Shown here piece after piece: positions 1 to 6,901 of a DNA stretch of 12,744 nt. The DNA is taken from NCBI GenBank assembly GCA_018667995.1, contig JABIQT010000339.1, positions 1 through 12,744 on the forward strand. The letters are read 5' to 3'. The notes beneath the pieces were generated by a model, which saw only the letters and a program-made list of their open reading frames with translations, was not told where the DNA came from and ran no database searches. Position 1 is the stretch's first letter, and each line of letters starts with the position of its first letter. Source of the stretch: Candidatus Latescibacterota bacterium (lineage in GTDB: Bacteria > JAAXHH01 > JABIQT01). The position numbers were made by a program, and so were the translations under genes.

Positions 1-550
1 CTACTTCAACGTACCAGAGATCACGGTTGTCGTGGGTCTTGTCGGTCTGGTCGTGGTAGTGATACAGTATGTACCTACCGTCGGACGACCAAGTGGGAGC
101 ATAGGTCTCGTGCGGCGTGATCAGAAATTCATGCTCGCCATTGTACGCTTCACCGATCATGTAAAGATTTGCCGGACCATTGCGATAGGAGAAATAAACG
201 AGTGTCTTTCCGTCGGGCGACCAGCAAGGCTGCCGCTCGTTGGAGGGGTGCCTGGTGGCCTGGGTCTTAATGCCCTGCTTGAGATCGTAGATCCAGATGT
301 CGTCATCTCCATCGCGGATATTGCGCCCACGAACCGCTATTTTACTGCCGTCCTGGGAAAGAATCGGACCTGTAATGACGGCCTGGGGATCGCCTATTTT
401 CTCCAAAACGATGCCGTCACGATCCACCCATACCATCTGTTGTCTTGGTGGCGCCGGGCGTTGGTCTTCTTGAGCACTGACACGGCTTACACCGAATAAC
501 AGGGCGCCGATCAATAGCGTTTTAGACGTGAACGATGTTCGTGGAATCAT
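1..550 (-). CDS. Exported PD40/TolB-like beta-propeller protein, 3' end outside window
   Basis: Reading leftward from ATG at 548-550, the frame stays open for 183 codons to the window edge, so only the N-terminal part is present. The start is preceded by GCGGAGGCC, a fair ribosome site. Residues 1-26 form a signal peptide: basic residues R4 and K10, a hydrophobic core LLIGALLFGV, and a likely cleavage after VSA (residue 26). The mature part begins with WVDRDGIVLEKIGDP, the usual first strand of PD40 propellers. Three repeat signatures follow: LSQDGSKIAV (64-73), WSPDGKTLVY (110-119) and WSSDGRYILY (154-163). Such propellers act outside the cytoplasmic membrane and bind proteins or glycans, sometimes ahead of a peptidase or amidohydrolase domain. 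Whether one follows cannot be seen. The family call is firm and the exact function is unknown. It is divergent from the CBM9-like gene. Confidence 0.85.
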   Translation of the reverse strand, partial: MIPRTSFTSKTLLIGALLFGVSRVSAQEDQRPAPPRQQMVWVDRDGIVLEKIGDPQAVITGPILSQDGSKIAVRGRNIRDGDDDIWIYDLKQGIKTQATRHPSNERQPCWSPDGKTLVYFSYRNGPANLYMIGEAYNGEHEFLITPHETYAPTWSSDGRYILYHYHDQTDKTHDNRDLWYVEV

Positions 551-1125
551 GTGGCCTCCGCAGACGAAACAGATTAGTTGCGTACCATTGAGTTTATATG
601 TTGTAGACGTGCGTTTATCATTTGGTAAGATGTGGCAATCTATGTCTGCTGGGCTGCGCTACCAAGGATAAAAGACATTCCCAGAAAACCAGATCCAGGA
701 TTATTGCGCCATGTGCGACAACTCAAGTATCTACTGAAACGAGAATGGCTTTGTTCAAGGTGGTTCTGTGAATCCGGCAGGCTACCTGCCTAGGAGTCAG
801 TCAATGGAGGATACCGAACTTATTTAAGGATGCGAGGGCCGTTGCAGCAAAGTATTTGGGCGATGGTTTCGCCGTATCAAGGCTTGGTGGCCGCGGCCTG
901 TCGCTGTTTCGCCACGAAGGCGTCAGACGCACGCGAGAAGGCGCAGGACACATTTCTACGAGTGTCTCAAGGTCTGTGTCAAGGACAGTAGGTGATTTAC
1001 TCCGTGGATTTGGGGTGTGATCATGCGAACTCACGTGCCGGATCCTGAGCGTGTAGACGTGCAAACCCATAGATCAAGTCGACGAGGATACGGATCGTGA
1101 CAATTTCATGCCAGGAGAACAAGCA
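551..1125. other. Gene-poor divergent spacer
   Basis: This stretch separates the exported propeller gene from the CBM9-like gene with its leader. No reading frame here has both a ribosome site and a recognisable protein. It holds a short GC hairpin at 776-790 and an 11-bp direct repeat TGTAGACGTGC at 602-612 and 1052-1062. There are a few mini-ORFs, for example a 7-codon one at 804-827 behind TAGGAG. A TATAAA at 590-595 on the minus strand could be the -10 box of the left gene, but I see no good -35 box. Promoters for both flanking genes should lie here but cannot be placed with confidence. Confidence 0.6.
776..790. repeat. Small perfect hairpin GGCAGG-CTA-CCTGCC
   Basis: A 6-bp GC-rich perfect stem with a 3-nt loop lies in the divergent spacer. 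No T-run follows on either strand, so it is not a typical intrinsic terminator. It lies 25 bp upstream of a 7-codon ORF (804-827). Its role is unknown and it may be chance. Confidence 0.35.
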
Positions 1126-1173
1126 ATGTCTTACGGTCTCATAGATACCGTACACGGAACGGAGGAATCATGA
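1126..1173 (+). CDS. Candidate 15-codon leader ORF overlapping the CBM9-like gene
   Basis: ATG at 1126 follows CAGGAG (1112-1117) at a spacing of 8 and opens a 15-codon frame reading MSYGLIDTVHGTEES. Its TGA stop (1171-1173) overlaps the ATG of the next gene (1170-1172) as ATGA, the classic translational-coupling junction. The ribosome site of the next gene, GGAGGA at 1161-1166, lies inside this frame. It could be a leader peptide that tunes translation of the CBM9-like gene, or a chance frame. No sequence similarity is recognised, and the run of residues is not enriched in one amino acid as in attenuator leaders. Confidence 0.35.
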   Translation: MSYGLIDTVHGTEES

Positions 1174-2060
1174 CCGACGAAAAAGCTGGTGGTCCGCAGC
1201 GGCGAATTGTGAATTTTCCGATGCGAGGTCAGCCCGGGAGACACTTGGTGTGTCCATCCGGACAGGCGCCGTACGATCATCTCCCGCCTGTGGTGCGCTA
1301 CACGTGTCGCCGCGTTACGGATGCCATGAAGATCGATGGCGGATTGACAGAGAAGGCGTGGGAGAACGCTGAGTGGTCTTCTCCTTTTGTGGAGATCTCG
1401 GACGGCGGAGTGGCGAGCGTGGCGACGCGGTTGGCGCTTCTTTGGGATGCGGATTTCCTCTATGCCGGCTATCGTGTGGAAGATCACGATATTAGGGGCA
1501 GTATGGGCGCTTTCCATGACCACGTGTACATGGAGGACGACGATGTGGAGCTATTCGTCGAAGGAGACGGGTATTACTATGAAATAGGCATTAATCCGTT
1601 AAACAACGTCTATGAGCTACGCTGGACGTGGTTAGAGCCCCTCGTTCGGGAACAGAGATATGAAGAGTTGGAGGTCCTGCTGAGGCGGGAGGATTACCTG
1701 TACTATGTGGCACGGGACGGCGACAAACTTGGCCGAATCGGAGACCTGAATTACCGCCTTCCAGGCTTGCAGACGGCCGTTCACCTTGATGGTGTCCTGA
1801 ACCAGCCTGAGATCAATGATCGGGGTTGGACCGTGGAATTTGCATTGCCCTGGGATGGTCTCCGCTCCGTCTCAGGAGGGGCACCAATGCCTCCCCGAGC
1901 GGGCGATACTCTGAGGATGATGGGGTACCGGATGCACCATTTCCGGGCAGACGAGAAATCGGGCCAGCACGAGGCATCTACCTGGAACGTGGTGGGCGGC
2001 GGGAATATCCACAACCCGGACCGCTGGTCCACGGTCGTATTCTCGGATGAGGTCGTCTGA
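1170..2060 (+). CDS. CBM9-like (DOMON-fold) carbohydrate-binding protein, no signal peptide
   Basis: A 296-residue protein starts at ATG 1170 behind GGAGGA (1161-1166). Residues from about 45 to the end match the CBM9-like beta-sandwich pattern: MKIDGGLTEKAW (53-64) is the characteristic first motif. It is followed by TRLALLWDADFLY (86-98), the acidic DDDVELFV (123-130), YYYEIGINPLNNV (135-147), WTVEFALPW (220-228) and a terminal NPDRWSTVVF. The family usually binds sugars and is often attached to secreted xylanases or found alone in polysaccharide loci. Here there is no catalytic domain, no signal peptide and no membrane segment. The first 45 residues, rich in Arg and Pro, are not part of the fold. 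It therefore probably acts in the cytoplasm as a sugar-binding or accessory protein, which is an inference. It converges on the bicupin gene, with 132 bp between the stop codons. Confidence 0.8.
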   Translation: MTDEKAGGPQRRIVNFPMRGQPGRHLVCPSGQAPYDHLPPVVRYTCRRVTDAMKIDGGLTEKAWENAEWSSPFVEISDGGVASVATRLALLWDADFLYAGYRVEDHDIRGSMGAFHDHVYMEDDDVELFVEGDGYYYEIGINPLNNVYELRWTWLEPLVREQRYEELEVLLRREDYLYYVARDGDKLGRIGDLNYRLPGLQTAVHLDGVLNQPEINDRGWTVEFALPWDGLRSVSGGAPMPPRAGDTLRMMGYRMHHFRADEKSGQHEASTWNVVGGGNIHNPDRWSTVVFSDEVV

Positions 2061-2102
2061 CGTTCATACGACTTTAGATAAAGACATTTGGATAATTGTC
2101 CA

Positions 2103-2150
2103 GGTTCCATGGATTGACCGAATTCTCTATGGTCCACGAATCCAGGAACC
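2103..2150. terminator. Bulged hairpin between convergent genes, possible bidirectional terminator
   Basis: GGTTCC-A-TGGATT (2103-2115) pairs with AATCCAGGAACC (2139-2150): 12 Watson-Crick pairs with one bulged A at 2109. An inner 4-bp stem (GACC 2116-2119 with GGTC 2131-2134) extends it. It sits between the stop codons of the CBM9-like gene (2060) and the bicupin (2193). Position fits a shared terminator, but no T-run follows on either strand. A factor-dependent terminator, an mRNA 3'-end stabiliser or a small dispersed repeat are alternatives. Confidence 0.5.
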
Positions 2151-2192
2151 GTCAGATGCAACCGGGTCGCTTCGGCGTATTGCCTCTCGAGT

Positions 2193-2927
2193 CTATGTAT
2201 TGAGATCTTTGCTGCAAAAGTAAAACAGATAGGCCGGCTGGTCCGTATGGTTGATGAGCGAATGTCCCGGGTCCGATGGGCAGACGGAAACGGCCGTCCC
2301 CTGCCTCTGAACGCAGACCTCTCTGCTCACAACATGCACGCATTGTCCCTGCCACATGTACCAGACCTCATCCATGTTCGGACCGTGACCATGGTTGTCC
2401 CCAGTGGTCATCGGGTCGAGCCGAACCACCAGCACATCCCGCATACTTATTAGACCGTCCGCTTCTCCGAAAATTGGATGAACCAGATAGTGCCAATGTG
2501 ATGTCAGGAGTTCGCTATCCCGGTAGTTCCTGATGATGGCGTCTTGGTTGCCGGTTGAGGGGCCGTTCGGTGCCGCTTCTTTTGCACTTAACAGGTGGAG
2601 GGGTTCCGAGCCTTCATTGGAGAATGAATGAGCTACTCCCGGTGGAATCAGGATACCATCCCCCTCCGCAATTCGTCGTTTCTCATGGTTGCATCCAAGG
2701 ATTCCCTCGCCGGAGGATACGAAGAATACGGTCTGCGTTTGTTCGTTCTGCTCGGTTCTGGTGGAAACACCGGGTTCCAGCGTGCCGTGGGCAAAACGGT
2801 CGATGTATCGGAGGATCGCTCCCTCGGGATCTGTTTCTGAAGTACCCTCTTTCTCAAAAACAAAGTGCTGTATGATGTTTCCATATTCCAGAGAGAGTGG
2901 CGTTTCCTGCCAGTGACGTTTATCCAT
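2193..2927 (-). CDS. Bicupin protein with one degenerate metal site
   Basis: I place the start at ATG 2925-2927, 244 residues, because GGAGG lies 5 nt upstream (CGGAGGCTATC). The frame also runs 5 codons further up to a GTG that lacks such a site. Two cupin barrels are visible. The first (about 45-115) has the fold pattern TVFFVSSGEG...EGDGILIPPGVAHSF, but of the metal ligands only H100 is clear; the usual HxH and Glu positions read as Thr, Glu and Gln. The second (about 165-238) keeps H179, H181, E187 and H222 and probably binds a divalent metal. Bicupins include dioxygenases, isomerases and decarboxylases, so the reaction cannot be named. It is the last gene of a same-strand series after the PhyH dioxygenase (156-bp gap). 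A role in sugar-acid turnover, as for KdgF-type cupins, is only a guess. Confidence 0.8.
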   Translation of the reverse strand: MDKRHWQETPLSLEYGNIIQHFVFEKEGTSETDPEGAILRYIDRFAHGTLEPGVSTRTEQNEQTQTVFFVSSGEGILGCNHEKRRIAEGDGILIPPGVAHSFSNEGSEPLHLLSAKEAAPNGPSTGNQDAIIRNYRDSELLTSHWHYLVHPIFGEADGLISMRDVLVVRLDPMTTGDNHGHGPNMDEVWYMWQGQCVHVVSREVCVQRQGTAVSVCPSDPGHSLINHTDQPAYLFYFCSKDLNT

Positions 2928-3083
2928 GATAGCCTCCGACACGCATTAATAGCGTATATATGTGATATTCCTGTCTTGATCCATTAACCAGGGCTCTCGA
3001 TTTCTGGACCGTGATGGCTGGGTACAAGGGATCTTCCTCAGTGTGCGATCGGGATCGTCAGTAAAATAGCTACTAGCCCAAGC

Positions 3084-3986
3084 CTATCGATCGGTGGGCC
3101 AGATTCTCGGGAAATAGGGTCCGAGGAATGGTTGGCCATCCTGTGCTTCGGGTCCCAGAAAAACCAGGTTCGGATGCCACATGTGTCCGCCCCGATAGGT
3201 CGTGTCGCCTGGCATCATGTGTGAGATGACGCACATTCGTGGTTCATGGGTCAAGTTGGGGCCGGATCCGTGTAGTGTTAGAGCATGGTGAAAGCTAACC
3301 TGACCGGCTTCCAGTAGGCACGGTGTCGGCTGCCATGATTCGTGCGTCTGCGAGCTGAACTTCTCCCTCAGTGCTGACAGATCCTTCTGGCCGAAGGTGT
3401 TGCTTCCTTCGAGTAGACCCCACTTGTTCGATCCCGGAATCATAAGCATGGGGCCCATATCCATGGTGATGTCCTGAAGCGCAATCCATGCGGTACACAT
3501 GTTCCTGGTACTTGAGCATTGCCAATGACCGTAATCCTGATGCCATCCGATGTTTCCTGCCGACTCACAAGCGCCCTCCGGTCCCAGGCCTGGCTTGTAT
3601 ACGACCTGATCGTGCCACAGTCGTACTATGTCCGAGTGCATTAATCTCCCCCCGATGGCGCCTATGAGAGGGGCTGTAACGGCCTTCCGGATCTCGTCCA
3701 TTTGCCAGAATCCGTTGCACTGTTGACGCACGCTGGGCGATTCCTGGTCTATCTTCTGGATACCGTACTGGGAGGGGAGATCGTGATCATAATCGCTGGA
3801 CCAGAGACGTTCCTGGGCGCCACGGAGACGTTCAATTTGCTCTGGTTCGAAGAGCTTCGGTGCGATCCAGTAGCCCTGCTCCTCGTACTGCTCATGGACC
3901 TCTGAAGTGACGAGGTCATCAATAGATTCTGTTCCAAACGACTGCACAGTACGCAACGGTACCTCCTGGAGACACGTGTTGACCAT
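3084..3986 (-). CDS. Phytanoyl-CoA dioxygenase (PhyH) family Fe(II)/2-oxoglutarate oxygenase
   Basis: A 300-residue protein, the usual size for bacterial PhyH enzymes. The fold starts near residue 34 with EEQGYWIAPKLFEPEQIERL. The iron triad is complete: H149 and D151 in GWHQDYGHW, and H239 in LTLHGSGPN. R250 in EPRMCVIS is the expected 2-oxoglutarate anchor. GPMLMIPGSNKWG (178-190) is the typical strand after the HxD motif. It should hydroxylate or halogenate a small molecule using O2 and 2-oxoglutarate in the cytoplasm; the substrate is unknown. The ATG at 3986 has only a weak ribosome site. A strong AGGAGGT (3961-3967) lies inside the frame, 4 nt before an in-frame TTG (3954-3956), which would give a 290-residue protein without loss of the fold. 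It lies 81 bp downstream of the glycosidase-like gene, probably in one transcript. Confidence 0.9.
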   Translation of the reverse strand: MVNTCLQEVPLRTVQSFGTESIDDLVTSEVHEQYEEQGYWIAPKLFEPEQIERLRGAQERLWSSDYDHDLPSQYGIQKIDQESPSVRQQCNGFWQMDEIRKAVTAPLIGAIGGRLMHSDIVRLWHDQVVYKPGLGPEGACESAGNIGWHQDYGHWQCSSTRNMCTAWIALQDITMDMGPMLMIPGSNKWGLLEGSNTFGQKDLSALREKFSSQTHESWQPTPCLLEAGQVSFHHALTLHGSGPNLTHEPRMCVISHMMPGDTTYRGGHMWHPNLVFLGPEAQDGQPFLGPYFPRIWPTDR

Positions 3987-4067
3987 GTCTCATTCCGCTA
4001 TTTGGGTTGTCCCTGGTCCACTGAATGTTGATTGTGGTCTGATGTTCTGTCCATTTGCAGGGGTGTG

Positions 4068-5819
4068 CTATCCATCACTTGGCAGACCAAATTCGTCTGT
4101 CACATCGTAGCCGTCAAGGGTCAATAGTTGTTCACGTTTGAAAAGAGCATCGGCAAACGGCTTCATGTGCGCGAGTGATTCTTTCTGGCCCAGTTTCTTG
4201 TGCATGGCCCATCCGCTAAGGCGCTCGGACCGTGCCTGACAGTCCCAGAAGCAAAGCCCGTCAACCCCTTCGTCATAGCATTCCATAGCACGGATTCGCA
4301 TGGAATCGGCCGATTGACGTCTCGGGTACAAGTCCGCATAGATTTCTGTGGGAGTACCTCTGGCAAGGGTGATGTAAGGACGAAGTATCTCACGTGCCTC
4401 GATACCTTTGGGATCTCCTACGTGCTGGATGTTCACTATCAGGTGATCCACCAGAGCGTCTTTGATCCAGGTCTCGATATCCATAGCATGAGAACGTGGT
4501 GTGGTGAAAGGGCCGAGGTCTGGACATCCTTCGGGCTCAAGACCCACAGCAGGAATCACATAGGCCGTTTTCAACCGCCGTCCCTGGGATGCGCCCACAG
4601 CGTCGAGCATCTGCCTGGTCTCTCGCAAGAGCTCTGTCAAGAACGAGGCGCGGTGTGCCAGGACCCGTTCGTCATAGGGATCGACGGACTTCATCTCAAA
4701 TCCATATTTATCCATGAACGAATCGAGAACCGGCTTCTCGTACAGTACGTAGGGCCATGAACGGTTAAATACGATACATACACCGTCCGCCAGGTAGTCC
4801 TCTACCCACTCTCGGAACAGGGCGACATATTTGGCTCTTACAGGCTCGAATGCCTGGCTCAGATGCCGAGTCGGGTTCCCGGAGGGAGAGATGCAGCGGT
4901 ATTCAGGGTGCTCCTTCTGAAAGGCACCGGGACCGGTGTAGTGGATATGGTTCGGGGGCAATTGCTCCCCGATCATACGTACCTGTGGGTATATATCTAT
5001 TCCGATTTCGTGTGCGCACTCAATTGCTGATCGTAGCGGATCGAATTCGCTACGTTGTTGCCTTTCTATCGCCTGTCGGCCGGCGCGCATGATACCCGGC
5101 AACCCAAAGGACCAGGCGACGAGAGAGGCGACTCGGGATGGGTAGTAGGTGGCAAAGGAACGGGCGCATCCCCATAACACAGTCTTGAAATCCGATTGGT
5201 CCATCGCTTGAAACTCGTTCTTCATCTCTTGATCGGATGCCGGTGCCCAGAAAGAATTCTGACCTCCGTCATAGTTAGCGATGAGGCGTCGATCGCCGGG
5301 TTTGGCCTGCTGCTGAGCGTTTGCTATTTCACGATCGGACATGGGTGTCAATCGGACGTAGGCGATATTGGCGGTAGTTTCACGGCGGAGGCCGAACTCG
5401 GGACGATGGAATATGATACTTTCGCCGGTCAGATCGGCAGATTTCCAGTAAGCCTCAGAAAGATCAGTCGAGCCGAGGACCATTTCGGGTGGAACAAGAT
5501 CTTTGTTCGCACGAAACGACTCGACGGCAGAGCGGGTATAACCCTTGTCGGATGTCAATTTCAACAGGAGCATATAGTCCGGAAACACGTGGTGTCGGTA
5601 GGTGGCGATGAATATGTGATACCACCCCCTAACGCCAAGGTCAAGTCTGATCGGAGGCGCTTGGGTGTCTGGACCACTGAAGAGCATTCTTCCGGCGCCG
5701 GCAGAGATGGAGTACGCAACGGCGGTCCATTTTCCGAGACCGAAATGAATGTCAATTGCGTTACTCGGTTCACACCGGGTCATGTCAAGAAGATAGATGG
5801 ATTCTGGTGCTCGGTCCAT
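4068..5819 (-). CDS. Family-10-like glycosyl hydrolase protein (GHL10-type TIM barrel with N-terminal beta-sandwich)
   Basis: A 583-residue protein. Residues 8-165 look like a beta-sandwich (GWYHIFIATYR, LLLKLTS, AYWKSADLTGESIIFHRP, IAYVRLTPMSDREI). Residues about 175-560 fit a TIM barrel: RLIANYDGG, AIECAHEIGIDIYPQVRM (265-282), WVEDYLADGVCIVFNR (338-353), then VLYEKPVLDSFMDKYGFE and ASFLTELLRETRQMLD, ending in VDGLCFWDC. This matches the general pattern of GHL10-type hypothetical glycosidases, in which the DGVCIVFNR strand lies at the active site. Catalytic acids are not identified; E361 and D375-region acids are candidates. No signal peptide is present, so the protein should be cytoplasmic. 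A GGAG lies about 12 nt before the ATG, rather far. It heads the PhyH-bicupin series. Fold assignment is moderately sure; substrate and activity are unknown. Confidence 0.65.
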   Translation of the reverse strand: MDRAPESIYLLDMTRCEPSNAIDIHFGLGKWTAVAYSISAGAGRMLFSGPDTQAPPIRLDLGVRGWYHIFIATYRHHVFPDYMLLLKLTSDKGYTRSAVESFRANKDLVPPEMVLGSTDLSEAYWKSADLTGESIIFHRPEFGLRRETTANIAYVRLTPMSDREIANAQQQAKPGDRRLIANYDGGQNSFWAPASDQEMKNEFQAMDQSDFKTVLWGCARSFATYYPSRVASLVAWSFGLPGIMRAGRQAIERQQRSEFDPLRSAIECAHEIGIDIYPQVRMIGEQLPPNHIHYTGPGAFQKEHPEYRCISPSGNPTRHLSQAFEPVRAKYVALFREWVEDYLADGVCIVFNRSWPYVLYEKPVLDSFMDKYGFEMKSVDPYDERVLAHRASFLTELLRETRQMLDAVGASQGRRLKTAYVIPAVGLEPEGCPDLGPFTTPRSHAMDIETWIKDALVDHLIVNIQHVGDPKGIEAREILRPYITLARGTPTEIYADLYPRRQSADSMRIRAMECYDEGVDGLCFWDCQARSERLSGWAMHKKLGQKESLAHMKPFADALFKREQLLTLDGYDVTDEFGLPSDG

Positions 5820-6225
5820 GGATTATAGACTCCGTAAATGGTTGCCCTTTAAAGAGTTGTTGGCCGAATATGAAAGCCCAATCATTGTATCAGTCGCTGT
5901 TATACGGAAGATCTTAATTCACCATTGACGGGAGGATAATCTTCTCGCATAAATGGCCCGGCCCGATGAACTCGCCTTTGTGAATAAGCGCCATATTCTC
6001 GTCGAAACCTCTCACACACCGTATTGCTCTCGTTTTTACTCCGACAGAGACTGACTATTGCGGGTTTTGGTTGAAATTCGATCGTATCAGACGTAGCTCG
6101 GAAAGAGTGTCACGTCTGGAGTCATTTTCTATATCCACAATAAGGCTCGATACTGTGAAGGAGGCGGCTGCCCAGCAAGTCAATTGGTCGTGCGGTATGG
6201 CCGTGGCATCAACCTAATTGTTGAC
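5820..6225. other. Intergenic stretch upstream of the glycosidase-like gene
   Basis: Lies between the DUF309 stop and the start of the glycosidase-like gene, both minus strand. I find no supported gene: short frames such as one from ATG 5952 on the plus strand lack a correctly spaced ribosome site. A 7-bp inverted repeat CAGACGT/ACGTCTG lies at 6088-6118 with a 17-nt loop. The promoter of the glycosidase-PhyH-bicupin series should be here. The TATAAT at 5822-5827 (minus) is too close to the ATG at 5819 to be it, and no other convincing box pair is seen. Confidence 0.55.
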
Positions 6226-6720
6226 TCATTGCGACAGCATGAGTTCAATCCTCGGATGTTCGATGGTTTCCCCGTTGACGAAGGCTGTGGCTTCGTGCAG
6301 AAATCGAGAGTTATCAAAACCGAGTGGAGATTCAGGGCCGGTCTCCAATTTGATCAGTCCCTTTGCCAGTAGCCTCTGTGCTCCCTCATGTTCTCCCTGG
6401 TGTGCCTTGATCAAAGCCGCGCAGGTCTGAATGAGTCCCTGAATACGGACTCCCGTATCCGTCTCTTTGCCTGCGCCAATCCAGAGCGTTTCAAGTACTT
6501 CATGCGCCTCCCACCAGTAGGCCAGATTGATAAGATCGATGGCGTACAGATAGTGCTTTGAATGCCGCCAATGGGAAGAACTGATATGGGAAACCGGTAC
6601 CGGCAATTCAGGTATATGCGGCCGATCCGAGTGCTTTCTCGGATGTGTGCCCTCACCCGGCAGATAACGCCTGGTCGGTAAGCTATAGGAGGTGTATCGT
6701 ACGGACGACCGAGAATGCAC
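6226..6720 (-). CDS. DUF309 family protein
   Basis: A compact helical DUF309 domain is clear: YWWEAHEVLETLW (68-80) and QGLIQTCAALIKAHQGEHEGA (94-114, quoted in part) followed by LLAKGLIKLE. The N-terminal RRYLPGEGTHPRKH (17-30) fits the proline- and histidine-containing lead-in found in longer members. Function of the family is not established; some members occur near metal or stress genes. I choose GTG 6718-6720 as start (164 residues) because AGGAAAGAAG precedes it. The frame continues up to an ATG at 6831, but an extended -10 promoter (TGTTATAAT, 6834-6842) would put the transcript start inside that codon region, and the extra 37 residues do not resemble the family. The start remains uncertain. 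Divergent from the GNAT gene. Confidence 0.75.
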   Translation of the reverse strand: MHSRSSVRYTSYSLPTRRYLPGEGTHPRKHSDRPHIPELPVPVSHISSSHWRHSKHYLYAIDLINLAYWWEAHEVLETLWIGAGKETDTGVRIQGLIQTCAALIKAHQGEHEGAQRLLAKGLIKLETGPESPLGFDNSRFLHEATAFVNGETIEHPRIELMLSQ

Positions 6721-6833
6721 GAGGCTTCTTTCCTGGGTATCCGGCTGCACTGATGTGACAATGATGTGGGATCCGCAACTCAGGTGTGTTCTCCCTGCGG
6801 ATCTATACACAGTTATTGATGGTACCAGCATCT

Positions 6834-6842
6834 ATTATAACA
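6834..6842 (-). promoter_or_regulatory. Extended -10 promoter for the DUF309 gene
   Basis: On the minus strand the sequence reads TG-T-TATAAT, an exact extended -10 element, with the TATAAT at 6839-6834. No good -35 box is present 16-18 bp upstream, which extended -10 promoters tolerate. The predicted transcript start near 6827 leaves a leader of about 107 nt before GTG 6720. Confidence 0.5.
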
Positions 6843-6872
6843 TGACAGAGTGCATCCATGATAGGGTATAAT
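6842..6872 (+). promoter_or_regulatory. Candidate promoter for the GNAT gene
   Basis: TATAAT at 6867-6872 on the plus strand, with ATGACA at 6842-6847 (19-bp spacer) or TGACAG at 6843-6848 (18 bp) as a weak -35 box. It lies back to back with the minus-strand promoter of the DUF309 gene. The predicted start near 6879 gives a leader of about 134 nt that contains the mini-ORF at 6902. Confidence 0.4.
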
Positions 6873-6901
6873 GAACCCAAATCAACATGTGGAGGTCGTA
6901 A

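Noticed and set aside
32-499. 155-codon open frame on the plus strand
   Set aside because: Antisense to the exported PD40 propeller; the minus frame has a signal peptide and three family repeats, the plus frame has no recognisable content or ribosome site.
801-1070. 89-codon minus-strand frame in the left spacer
   Set aside because: Composition rich in Ser, Pro and Arg, no domain pattern, and no ribosome site before its start.
5822-5827. TATAAT on the minus strand just before the glycosidase-like gene
   Set aside because: It ends 2 bp before the ATG, so transcription would start inside the coding region; no -35 box (AAAGGG at the expected place).
5196-5828. 210-codon plus-strand frame
   Set aside because: Lies fully antisense to the N-terminal half of the glycosidase-like gene, whose protein pattern is clear.
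6088-6118. Inverted repeat CAGACGT/ACGTCTG as a terminator or operator
   Set aside because: Seven pairs with a 17-nt loop and no T-run are not enough to claim a function; noted only as content of the spacer.
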